From the NCBI GenBank assembly GCA_003956705.1, contig QZCP01000112.1, forward strand, positions 1 through 64,000: DNA of 64,000 bases, written 5' to 3'. The notes below the pieces were generated by a model. The model saw only the letters and a program-made list of their open reading frames with translations. It was not told where the DNA came from and did no database searches. The stretch is from Brevipalpus yothersi (lineage: Eukaryota > Arthropoda > Arachnida > Trombidiformes > Tenuipalpidae). Made by a program: the position numbers and the translations under genes. Shown piece by piece: positions 1 to 11,079 of this stretch; position 1 is the stretch's first letter, and the number at the start of each line of letters is the position of its first letter.

Positions 1-301
1 TTTTTGGTACAAAAAAATTGGAGAGATGAAACTATCCTCCGATTGATGAATTAGAAGAAGAAGAAGCAAAAGTGATGTTTAAGATGTAGCTCTTGGGGTT
101 GGGATAAATTCCACTCTCACTCAGCTTTCGTGGATCCACAGAATCTATAAAATTTTATTGAATTTCTCTCTCGATAAGATTTGACTTTAGATCCAGTGAA
201 AAAAGTGAAAGATAAATCTTCACTAGGCTTCAATTCGTTACTGGCATTTCCATTATCTGGCAAAGTTGTGGTTCTAATTTTATAGAGAACAATTCACTTA
301 C

Positions 302-3300
302 TTCTTAATGGTCTTTAGCGTTTCTTTTGGTAACCACTGACCCCAGACCTCAACCAAAGTGTCATACAACCATGAAATAGAATGATTACCTCTGATATTA
401 GGAGGTGGAAAGCTATCAAGATGAGGACAGAGACAAATTTTAGCAAGGAAAAGAACTGAGAGTATATTTCATACCAAGAGATCTTTTCTGTCATCTTCGT
501 TTTTCGACGATAGATGCAGACCAGAGGTTCATCTTACCTGTTCACTGGGACACTTTCGTGGTTACCTAGCGCTGGATATATCGGGATGTTGCCAAGATAT
601 TGATTGATTGTGCTTGAAACTTCACGAATTAGAGCTAGCTGTCCAGCTCGATCTTGACTCCAAACATCATGAGGGGGAATATCTCCAGTCCAAATGACAT
701 AATCGATATCTCGGTGATTTTTTTTTATTTCTTTCAGCATTGCTTGAAGTGTCCTGAGAGGAACATCACAATTTCGATAATCTCCCCAATAGCCACTTTG
801 CCGTTTAGATGGAATAGCTCTGGTTGTTTTTCGACAGCAGAGAGGTTCTCCACACTCAGCATCACCTCCAGATGAGTATTTCAGATCTATGTGTGTGTCA
901 GATAGGTGCAATATTTTGGAAACTGGGCCGTGATATCGTCGTGTAGGTTGAGGTGGTAATGGAGGAGGCTTCGGATAGGGTGTTAGCGGGATTGTCCAGT
1001 TATGCCATGGATTATAAACCTCAGCACACACTGGGCCCAAAAGGATCCCACAAATTTCATCAGGGCCCAGAACTACTTGAGCAAGAACAGTTACGAATTC
1101 ATCCTGAAACAAAACATCGGACGATATGATTTTCAATTGAGTTAGGGAAATTTGGTCAACCGATTGATCATTCAGAAGAATGATGAAATAATGAGAGATC
1201 GAGGTTCAATTAGGAGCAATTTAGAAAGAGAGTCTGATCAATTGAACAGATTTTGACGACAGAATGGAATATTGCAGTTAAAATCATGCTACTCTGGAAA
1301 GTTTCAGTCGATTGTCCTCTCATATGAACCACCCAAAGAGAGAGAGGGAGAGAGAGTAAAGCTAAACATTATTTCAAGTTTTCAAGTGTAAAGAAGTTGA
1401 TAAGAGGTGACAAGGCAGTAATGTGACCTAAGACAGGAGTAGATGAACATGAGAAGACTGATACCAGTGAGAGTGGCTTCTTCAAGTCAAATGGATAGTC
1501 AATAAGATAAGCCGAAGCAGACGTCCATCTATCCATCTATCCGTCCAAATAGTGGCAGAAAGAGAAGACGAAGAAGAAGGGGTCCGAAAGAGTGGATAAA
1601 GAAGCTGAGAGAAGCGAAGAGAGTGAATTTTGGCTCATCCCATCTGTATGAGAGGTTAGATGTGAAATGCATGAATGAGAGAGGAGATGAATTGAATCTC
1701 CGGAATTAAAGTTTACCAAAAGCGAGAGACTTGTTTTGACCAACGGAACAGGCTTTATTGACCTCACCTTGGCCTTGCTCTGTTGGCGGCTTGCTAAGAG
1801 TATTTGATGAAAGGTGATGATAGCTGTGTGGCCGACGAGGCCTCGTCACTGTCCAGCAATCGCAAACACTCCAAATACTACAAACACTCCAAGCTGTGCA
1901 ACAGGTTCTTTACCACTCTTATTCTAGCCCATTACACGCTTTCTTCACGGACCCACTTCTTCAATCGTTTCCTGGTTTCGCAAAGTTTTTGAAACCTTCA
2001 CTTGCTGGAACACTTTGATTCTCTTTTGCCCTCACCACCAATCATGCATCTAGGCAAACCCAGCCCTTTGCCCTCAGCCGACAACTAACAACCCCCGCAA
2101 CCCCCGCAGCCCCCGCAACCCATACCACACACACACACCACACACCTCACAACTAGCAACGCGCCAAACATCACCTTCGTTCTATTCCAATGATAACAAG
2201 TTGCATCCTATCTTTCCATTGCTCGCTTACCAAAACAAAATAGATCATAACGCTCAAAAGAATGTGTGAAAATGATTTCCACCTGGCAACAGGTGTAAAG
2301 AGACATTGATCATACAATGGATGCTATTATATTCTCACATGATGAATGATCAGAGGTCTCAAACTTTATCATATTGAGCGTAGAAAAACAAGAGATGAGA
2401 TCTTGATTGTGTTACATCCATACTGCTGCGGAATGATGAGGAATTCGATGGACAAGTAATGCTAACTCTCATCCATGAGTCGAAGATCTTCTTCTAAATT
2501 ATTAATCCAAAAACCTATTATTCAGAGCAATTATCACTAGCTAAGATGGTCAGGATAAGGTTGAAACTTTCTTCATTGCTTGATGAAGATACTATGAATG
2601 CTTAGCAAGTCAAGATCTCTCAGAGAAGTGCAACTTCAATATTAATCAACAAGACAATAGAAAATTTTCATAAGAATTTCCTCACATGTTATGATTTATT
2701 TGAATATATATTGAAATACATCAGACAGAGAGTTTATTATTAGATGCCGAGAGAGTGGAATAGGGGACATCAAGCTCGATACATCGTCACGGGCAGTGCT
2801 TCATCAAAAGCTTGTCCCTGACTCCGTACCCCAGGATTCTGGTAGAGCTGATGATGGGTTGTCATACTAGCTGATTTATCAATGAGACTACAAAACGGAT
2901 AGAAATACGTATACAAGGAGCAGAGTTCGATGAGATATTGAGAAGAAAATTTCAAATTCAATTTGGGCTTTTACTTGAAATTCAAGATTTCAATAACGCA
3001 TTATGATAATGAAATCGAGCGTTCAAACCCCATCAATAGGGGTGCAAATAGCTACCATGGCTTTGTAGCGATGATCTCACTTCCAGATGAAATGTTTCCT
3101 ATTCTTTTCACTATGTGTGAGCAACATGTTAAGCGCACATGATTCACATTAATCAAGATTGGAACAAGTAAATATGATAAGACAGGACAAACAATGTATC
3201 TCATAATTTTCAATCAATAAAATGGAGCAGAAATATTTTCGCACATACTCTCTCTCAAACTATGTTGGACTTTACTCTTAGTGAACGATTTGAAAACGAC

Positions 3301-5078
3301 ACAATCAAATGAGATTACCACCACAACCACTATCTTTCGATATACATTGTATTTGTACCACAAACTGATAAAGGCAGACAGGAAACACAATCAATCATCG
3401 ATACATTCATGCTGAATGTAAAGCGATTTTCTTTCAATTCTCATGATCAGTTATATTGGTACAAGACTCGGAAACGTTTCAACCTCCAGACATTGGAACA
3501 GAGACTTTCTGGGTGATGATATGGAAGGTAAAAAGCCTTCCTGTAATTTTTGAATCTCTTCCAGTAAATAATGATAGAATAATTTTAGACATAATCTTGA
3601 ATTATACATCCAATACCCAGATTGAGAAAGTATTCAGAACCTCGCGCATTGCTGATTTTGGTTATACCCATATCCATATAACATATTTTGATAGCACTGA
3701 CTCTGGTATATTTCGAGATCTCTGAAAATAAAGTTCTCCTATCCATTGGGTGAATTTGGTCTAGAATGGAAATAGGAGGAGCATCGGTCATAAAAACAGT
3801 TGAGCTCATTAACTTCTCTTCTGCTGTTGAAAAATCTGTTGGTTCTCTCAATTGATTGAGAAAGTTAATCAGGGGAGGTATAATGCCAGATGGCTCAGCT
3901 TGATTGAGAGATACAGGACTCAATATAATTTTGAGAGAGCTGAGAGAGTATCGAGAGCTCTAAAAGTTTGAAAATCTGAATAGTCCAGAACGGAAGTTGG
4001 TAGCAAAGAAAAATTCATCTTGGTTTTTGCGTATAAATATTCTTCACATTGATTGAGGCAATAAAGAGGTTATATCGAATAGAATATGATTATGATTTTT
4101 CTTATCTCATAAATGCTAGTGCAAGATGCTTGAAATTTTCCGAGCTCAAGCTAATGTTTGCTTCCTGCCGAATGTCAAAGCAATTCTGGATAGATGAATA
4201 AAGTGATTAATCTATACAAAATTTACTCAAACCAATGGTGACAACCGTGCGGTGATGTGTAATCCCTTTTGAGTTCATAGTGATCACTCTGATAGCGCCT
4301 TATTGAAGCATGAAAAGCTACGAGTGCTGAGGTCAGGAGGCAAATACATCTGGAAAGTAGAACTTGAGGCTAAATGGAGCTCTCAGCTCATCTGCTGTCA
4401 TACTTGAACCGTGTTGAGGATAAATTCAGGAAGAGAGAGAATTACTCGATTCACCAATCATGAGAATATATTGAAGTACAACTTTTCATTAACACTTAGC
4501 AAACCTCAAACTGATATCAGAAAAGAACTAAAACTCGTGGGAACATGTTTTCTCCAACAGAAAGTGAATAGATATGGAGGGGTGGAGATGTGGAGATTTC
4601 AGAAATGCCAGGGATGCCAGAGATGTGTCAGAACGAAACTCACCTTATAAACATTAACAATTCCATGACAAACAGTTTTATCTTCGATTCGAAGGGTTGT
4701 ACATATCCTATAAGCCATTTTTGCAATTTCTTCCTTGGATCGGCCTGATTCGATGAAGTGCTGGGCTAGAGCAATACCGAATTTACAAGCGTAGCATGAG
4801 CCTTCCGTTGATCGGCTCTCTTCAATATCACGAATCACTTGTTTAAGGTTGAGCAATGTGAAAATATTTGATACAAGTCTAAACATAAAATGACCACTTT
4901 TTGAAGAGGAATCACCACTTTCGTTGAGTATTGCATCAAGAGATGTATTCCCCACTGTACTTTCAACTGAGGTTAAATTGACTGGAAGCTTGGCTGGCCA
5001 GCTATGGGCTTTGGTGGCAAACAAGAAAAACAGAGCAGCCAATGTAGCCGCTGGAAAGTTGACAATATTGATGAGCAT
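302..5078 (-). CDS. Smpd1: Acid sphingomyelinase (sphingomyelin phosphodiesterase), 5' part, cut by window edge
   Basis: Three coding exons are visible: 5078-4644, 1103-538 and 412-302; the rest lies left of the window. Exon 1 starts with a hydrophobic signal peptide and encodes a saposin-B domain (CYACKFG, then RICTTLRIEDKTVCHGIV). Exon 2 completes the saposin domain (VLGPDEICGILLG), passes a proline-rich linker (YPKPPPLPPQP) and enters the metallophosphatase domain, with metal-site motifs SDTH, WTGD and GNHES. Exon 3 continues SFPPPNIRGNHS. Splice sites are GT-AG and the frames join (phase 0, then 2). The family hydrolyses sphingomyelin to ceramide and phosphocholine in lysosomes or outside the cell and needs zinc. 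The saposin domain separates this from the SMPDL3 proteins. The downstream catalytic histidines are not in the window. Intron 1 is about 3.5 kb, unusually long for this locus. Confidence 0.93.
1104..4643 (-). other. Long intron 1 of the acid sphingomyelinase gene
   Basis: Donor GGTGAG at 4644/4643 and acceptor TTTCAG before 1103. I see no convincing nested gene. A 112-codon open frame at 3585-3923 (minus) overlaps an 89-codon frame at 3456-3725 (plus); neither resembles a family I recognise. A short cytosine-rich tract with (CA)n lies near 2090-2150. Positions 1-301, left of exon 3, appear to be the next intron (donor GTAAGTG at 301). Confidence 0.7.
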
Positions 5079-5640
5079 CTTGAGAGTCAGAAAGTATCGA
5101 GAGAGCGAAAGCAGATAAGCTGGTTACAACGAATTCCGTGACCCTCGATGACCACAGATTTCCTCTATTTTAGGCGTTGGATACAACGAGAAGGGATGAA
5201 AATTCAGGGTCAGAGAGAAGGATAGAATCTGATAGCGATGAAACTGAGCCTCACTTTATACTGAACATAACATACACAGGTTAAATAAAATTTATAGCTT
5301 TCACTTGAGGAATAATCAGCTTCATCTTTTCATCATCATCTTTGGAGTTACTACTCATCTCTTTTAGTGACTCAGCCTCAGCGACTACACCAGCTGAAGT
5401 GAGATGAAAAGCTTTCATATTCGCAGCTCGATGCTCCCGTTCATCTTTCTGCTCCAGGGGCGGGCAGAGAAGAGGCTAACCTTTCGTTACAGGTGAGGCC
5501 ATCCTGTGCTGCTTAACCAATCTAACCAAACGAATACTGAATAACCAGAATTGATGTGAAAAAGTGTGTTCAAAGAGTGGGCTCCCCAACAAATACAAAA
5601 AAATGGATTAAAAATGACATGGATTTGAAGTAAAAAAATA
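5079..5640. other. Spacer between COG3 stop and sphingomyelinase start
   Basis: This 562-bp gap separates two minus-strand genes, so it holds the 3' end of COG3 and the promoter and 5' UTR of the sphingomyelinase gene. No further coding signal or clear TATA box was seen. Confidence 0.5.
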
Positions 5641-8065
5641 TCAATTCAGAATATCTATAACGTTGAGCTTTGATAAATCAATCTCTAGAACTTTCTCTCG
5701 ATCATAAGCCATGAGTATCAACCTGCGAAGCTCCTCAAGCTGTGTGATGCAACTTTTCTGTAAAAAAAATTAGACTAAATTCAAGTGAAAAAGTCTCCAA
5801 ACAAACAAACCTTCATTGGCTTGAAAAGAATATTTTCAGTATCAGGGTTGGCTAAATAGATTGACATGGCCCTTCTCACTGATGAAAGAGCAGAGGCAAG
5901 ATTTTCTTTCATTTCTGATAAGGCTTGGTTGATCGAAACTGGCTCGGGTGGACACAAATTGTTGGAAACTTTGGAGCACCGTCGTAACAGCTCCAAGTAA
6001 GGAATAGCTGGTGCGAGAAAATCGTTCACAGAGATTGAAATGAGCTTCTCACAGGCTTCACGAATATGAAAATCAACAATTTTTTGCGGGTCGAAAACAT
6101 GGTCGATAATCTGAGGGGCAGCCTGATCAGAGAGAATGAACAAACTATAAGAGATAGAATGAAAAAATGCAATGAGAGACTTACGGGAACTTCGAACAAG
6201 AAGTGTAAAAATCCATTAGTGCTATGCAAACTAAAAATATCTTTACCACTAGTCATCAGATTGAAGGCGGCTGTTTGAATTTTGGAGAAATCTATTTCGA
6301 CCTCTCTTACAGTGCACTCGATCTTGAAAGGTGCAATTTGCTCTCGCAAAATCAAGAGGTGTTTTATCGAAAAAAGGAACCCATCTGTGGGAGTTTTTTG
6401 CCTACAAATTTCGGCAGCAGCACTCTGAAGAGATTTGAGGCAAGCTCCAACTACATCTTGAGCTAATCCCAGAAATGTCGGTCTATCCAATGATCTATAA
6501 AGTTTGGTAAGGCACATAATAGTTCTCCTAACTGTTGGATACCACATCCCATGGATATCTGCAGGAGATCTAGATTTCAACTTCATTCTTGATTCGTTGA
6601 AAGCTTCAGCTCGAGTATGGAATGATATATCAGAAAAGGTTGAGGTGATGGATGATAAAGAATCGCTTCTAGTCAAAGAACTTTGACTCGACACAACACA
6701 TTCAGCGATACTTTCCATCATTGCCAATTTTTCAGGATAAGCTAAATCACCAGGAGCAGGAGAATAATGTACAATGTTTTCTTGGACGTACACATTAGTT
6801 CGATAGACAAGTCTTTCTTGAATATCTTCGAGTAGTTGACCCATAGTTCGACCGAATGGTACAAGCTCATTACCTTGGGTGATAGTGAAGTCTTCCATAA
6901 CCTCTTGCTTCACAATACAGCAGAGTTCTGATAGAGTTTCTAGATGATTGATGTGTATGATAATGGGACGGAGCGTGTTATATAATTGAGCACACAATGA
7001 CTCAAGAAATTCTATCAAAAGTTCTGATGGTTTGGTGAAAAATTGAGAGTAAAGAGTAAATTCATCTTTACAAATATGGACTAGCATTTGACACGTATTT
7101 TTTGTGAGCAAACAGTAACTTTTACCGTGTTGAGTGACCATTTCATCGATTGCAGCCGTGAGCACTGGCACAATTAAGGTTTCTCGAGCTCTGAAAAAGG
7201 CTTCATGACATTCGTCAACATATGCCATGTATTCTGGGTTCGAAAGACTTTTTTCTTCGATGATAGAGGCAAGTGACTTGATTCTGTGAGATGTAGCTTG
7301 AAATTTCGCATAAAAGAGAGTGAACACATTATCACCCGAAGAAAGATTTTCACCAGTCCCTGGGAGAGCTTGTTTACAGGCCTTCTGTATACAGTCCACC
7401 ACATGATTTTTGATGAACACCAGAATGTTATCTTCCAACTCTTTCAATCGGCTGAGAAAATAAGCACTTTCCTCATAATTCGAATGAGTCTGAAAAAATG
7501 TAGAACAATCATTCAGTCTTGATAATGCCGGTATGAGCGATTCATCCAGTGTGAGTATGGAGGGTGAGCTTAATTTTTTACTGAGATTGTCGAGTTCATG
7601 AAAATAGCTGAGTTGTTCTCTTATAGCTTCAACCACAATGACCATTTTTTTCTCCTGATTTAGAAGCTCTCCGCATGTCGAATGAACATAGAATGTCTTG
7701 CTTGTCGCAGATTCGTACATTTTTTTCAGGTAAAATAAATAATCCAATAATTGAAAAGTGATATCAGATAAGAATTTACATAATTCCAACTTGTTTTCCA
7801 GAGAGATGAAATGAGGCTCATCAGCAGAGGTCTTAATGATCTGCTTTTGTGGACACAAAAAGTTTTCTAATGGAATGTGAGCTTCATTTGAGCAATCAAA
7901 TGAAGCCGATTGGTGAACAAAATCTGGATTAGATGATGGAATGGAAATTTGATTCTCATCCCTGACAATAGATTCTAGCTTAGAGATCACAGCTGACTGC
8001 CTCGGAGAAATGGGACAAAGAAGATTGTCCTCCCACAACTCACACACACTGGGAGATGATGCCAT
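5641..8065 (-). CDS. Cog3: Conserved oligomeric Golgi complex subunit 3 (COG3/Sec34)
   Basis: Coding exons 8065-6185, 6122-5811 and 5757-5641 join in phase 0 to give 769 residues, close to the usual 800 or so. The start chosen is the ATG at 8065 (MASSPSVCELWEDN); the open frame upstream has only GTG. COG3 is a core subunit of lobe A of the COG tether, which acts in retrograde vesicle traffic within the Golgi. Family features seen include the Sec34 region around CGELLNQEKKMVIVVEAI, the following ALSRLNDCSTFF segment and the conserved DLAYPEKLAMME stretch. The C-terminus ends LEIDLSKLNVIDILN. The intron at 6184-6123 is only 62 bp and open in all but splice signals, so a naive frame reads through it and ends in a false C-terminus. 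Identification is firm. Confidence 0.93.
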
Positions 8066-8484
8066 CGAATTGGGATTCACTTTTAACTGGTGGATAATTC
8101 ACTTTCAGATTGGCAAAATTAATTAATTAATGAAAACGTTGAAGAACAATGTTTTGAAAAACGAAATGTATTCACAATTGGTTTGCACAGTTTTCACTAG
8201 ATGGAGTGGAAAGAGGTGTAAACCGAAAAAAGTTTTCACCAAACATTGATGTTTACCTGCGCCATTTTAGGGCTGAAATAAGAGAGACACTCTTGTGGAA
8301 AGCGAACTTGCGGATTTTTAATTTAAACCGATAAAGTAAACTAGTGATTAAATTTACATCCAATTAAGCAAATCGTGCCTTTCTTGTCCGATTGCTGGCC
8401 GATTCTTGACTTATCTTGTGACTCAAGCGCTTGGTGGTATCAGTGGCAGTTGACCAAAAGTGATCGAAGGAAAACAGTCGTGAG
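8066..8484. promoter_or_regulatory. Shared head-to-head promoter region, COG3 / zinc-finger gene
   Basis: The two start codons point away from each other across 419 bp, so both 5' UTRs and promoters must sit here unless there are distant first exons. A YY1/Pho-like core (CGCCATTTT) lies at about 8260-8268. No TATA box is evident. The regulatory role is inferred from position. Confidence 0.5.
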
Positions 8485-11060
8485 ATGGCTCGTGTCAAGA
8501 AACAACCAAAGGTACAAAAGGTTCGAAGATCTGCTAGACAATGGGATAAAAATTTGTCCATTAAAATGGCTAACAAGAAGAGCAAAGCCAACACCAAAGA
8601 GAGATCAACACCAGAACATGTTTCATCTGACTCTCCCAAATTGAAGAAAGAGTCCTCCATCATCAGTAAGCCGAAAGTTACTCTGGTTGGCTCCTCCAAG
8701 CCGGTAACATCTCTTGTATCCACCACCACATCATTCAAGCAACCACCGAAGAGAAATTATGGCTCCGCTGCCAAGTTTATTGATGAGCTACCCGAACTCA
8801 GCGAGTGTACCAACGAAGAGCCTGATAGTCAATTAGCTAAACTTCCGGATAGAATTATCTTCATAAATTCTGATTTACCATTGGAGCACAGTATTGCACC
8901 TGAAAAGGAACGGAAATCTGCTCTTCTCCGGCAAATTATATCGCCTGTAATGACAAATTTTGCCTGTCTATTATGTCCACCATCCAAATCTAACTATAAG
9001 GATGAGAAAGATTTGATTGTTCATTATTCCACGTATCATGAGCTCCACGTTGAACACACGACAGCCGAATTTTCTGATGAAATTGTCTTCATTTGTTTAC
9101 CAAAATCTATCATATCTAGAATGGATGAATTAGAGAATGAGACTGTTCTTTTGAACGCTCCTTGTCAGTATTGTGGTGACTCAGTGACATTAGCAACGGT
9201 TGAAGACATGCAAACTCACTATTCAATTGATCATAGTAAACAGATTGTTTTGATTGAACAAGAGGAGATCCTTAATATGCACAAAGTTTTATATTGTTCA
9301 CTATGCGAAGTACAATCTCCTGATTTTGCCACCCATCATCAGCATATGAAAACAAAGCATCAAATGCATACCTATGTTTGTAAATGTTGTGCTTTCACCA
9401 ACCAAGATCCAGCTCGCTTGAGGACACATTTCAGGGCTAAACACATGGTTAGCAATACTCGGATGCAAAATCTTCAATGCACTTACTGCAGCGGTCTCAT
9501 CTATGGTATGGAGCGTATGAATAAGCATATCATGATTACCCATTGTGTACAGACTGGACCTGAGGAATTCTCCTGTACAGCCTGCTTACAGCCTTGTGGA
9601 AAAGCTGAGGAGCTACTATCTCATTCTTATCGTTGTCCTAGTTTGACTCCTGGCCCAGTTACAAAAGAATCCGATGAAGCCAAAGTATCTCAGGAAGTTT
9701 CTATTAGCACTGGTAAACGGCAAGAAATACAATGTTTCTTATGTGAAAGAATTTTCACCTCTGCAGACAAATATCAACTACATCTGAATCATGTTCATAC
9801 AAGGTGGACTGCTCGTAATGTTATCCATGATACATTCATCATGGTTAAACATCCGAATGGGAAAACTGATTTAATGCCCTCCAGTTCAACTGGAGCTGAG
9901 AGCAATCTTCTTAAATTGAATGACCTTCCCTCTGCTCAAGAGCTGGAGGAAATTGGCACAAAAACTGGTTACGGACATTATTGTTTTAAGTGTGAGACAG
10001 TCATAAAAATTTATCCTCTTTATTATCTTCATATGTACAATGTTCACAAGATGGAAAAAGTCTTTGAATGTAAAATTTCATCATGCAAGCAGATATTTAA
10101 AGAATCAAAAGGATTAGAGGAACATATTAAATCAACAAAACATCCACAAAAATCGGTGATTGAGGATCCTCTTGGAGCAATAGCATGCCATTTTTGTAAT
10201 GTATATTTCGCCGATGACAAAGAATTACAAAAGCATCACTTGACCGATGAGCATTTCAACAAAATCACCATGCTCATGGATCGATCTGGAAACAAACCTG
10301 AGCCTAGAAATCATAAGTGCAAAACGTGTCATAGCTGGTTTGGCTTACAAGATTCTTTCACCCATCATCTTGAAACAGAAAGTCATAGACATGAATGCAG
10401 CTATTGTGGTCTTCATTTCGCTCTCCCTTCTTCCCGAAGAACCCATATTCAAAGCCATCATAGTGAAAAATCAGATATATGTGAAATTTGTAAGGAAAAA
10501 CAGGGATCTAAGGAGAGACTTTTCGCCCATTTGGTTGAGCACAACATTGTATTCGAGTGCAACAGATGTATGCGAAAATTTTATCAACGTGAGCAGCTCA
10601 ATGCTCACATGGAAACTCATGGAGATTCTCTCAACTGTCCATGGGAAAATTGTACGAAAAAAATAATGCGATCGGCATTGAATACTCATATAAGACAACA
10701 CCGAATCGAAAGTGAATCCAAGTGTTCCTTTTGTGGAAAAGGTGAGGTTATTCGAGGGTTGAGCCTCCAAATTCGAACACATCTGAATGTTAACGTTTAT
10801 TTTCAGGATTTTCTTCCAAGCAAATTCTTCAAACTCATATGGAAATTCATGCGAAAGCGGAGTCCAAAGCTAAAGCGATACTTCAAGCGATTCCTAATCC
10901 CCATCAAATAGAAAAATCAACCATCACAAAAACCACCAACAGTCCTGTAGTGACAGAATCTTCATTCAATGCGGAAGAAGTACAGCTAGCTGGTAATTCT
11001 TCTGGTACTTTTTTAATTCTTGATATTAATCAACTGCTATCTATTGCTGACTTCCAATAG
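8485..11060 (+). CDS. Nuclear protein with about 16 C2H2 zinc fingers, family not assigned
   Basis: Exons 8485-10741 and 10807-11060 join across a 65-bp GT-AG intron to give 836 residues. The splice is well supported because it rebuilds a finger (CSFCGKGFSSKQILQTHMEIH) that the unspliced frame destroys. The N-terminus is lysine/arginine-rich (MARVKKQPKVQKVRRSARQ), suggesting nuclear import. From about residue 158 to 775 roughly 16 C2H2-type units follow, for example CPPSK-type, YVCKCCAFTN...H, HECSYCGLHF...H and FECNRCMRKFYQREQ...H. Spacing is irregular and there are no TGEKP linkers, unlike KRAB/ZAD arrays, so it need not be a simple base-by-base DNA reader. A short serine/threonine-rich tail ends in FLILDINQLLSIADFQ. 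I could not name an ortholog with confidence. A polyadenylation signal follows 14 bases after the stop. Confidence 0.85.
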
Positions 11061-11073
11061 AGACAAGATCGCA

Positions 11074-11079
11074 AATAAA
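11074..11079 (+). terminator. Polyadenylation signal of the zinc-finger gene
   Basis: AATAAA starts 14 bases after the TAG stop codon, which implies a very short 3' UTR. Confidence 0.7.

Noticed and set aside
1..301. A further sphingomyelinase exon near the left edge (a possible SYILNIT-like peptide around 60-130, minus)
   Set aside because: No acceptor in the right phase and no match to the next expected family block; probably intron.
6026..6184. C-terminal extension of the long COG3 frame past 6185
   Set aside because: It reads through a 62-bp GT-AG intron; splicing restores AAPQIIDHVFDP and the true COG3 C-terminus.
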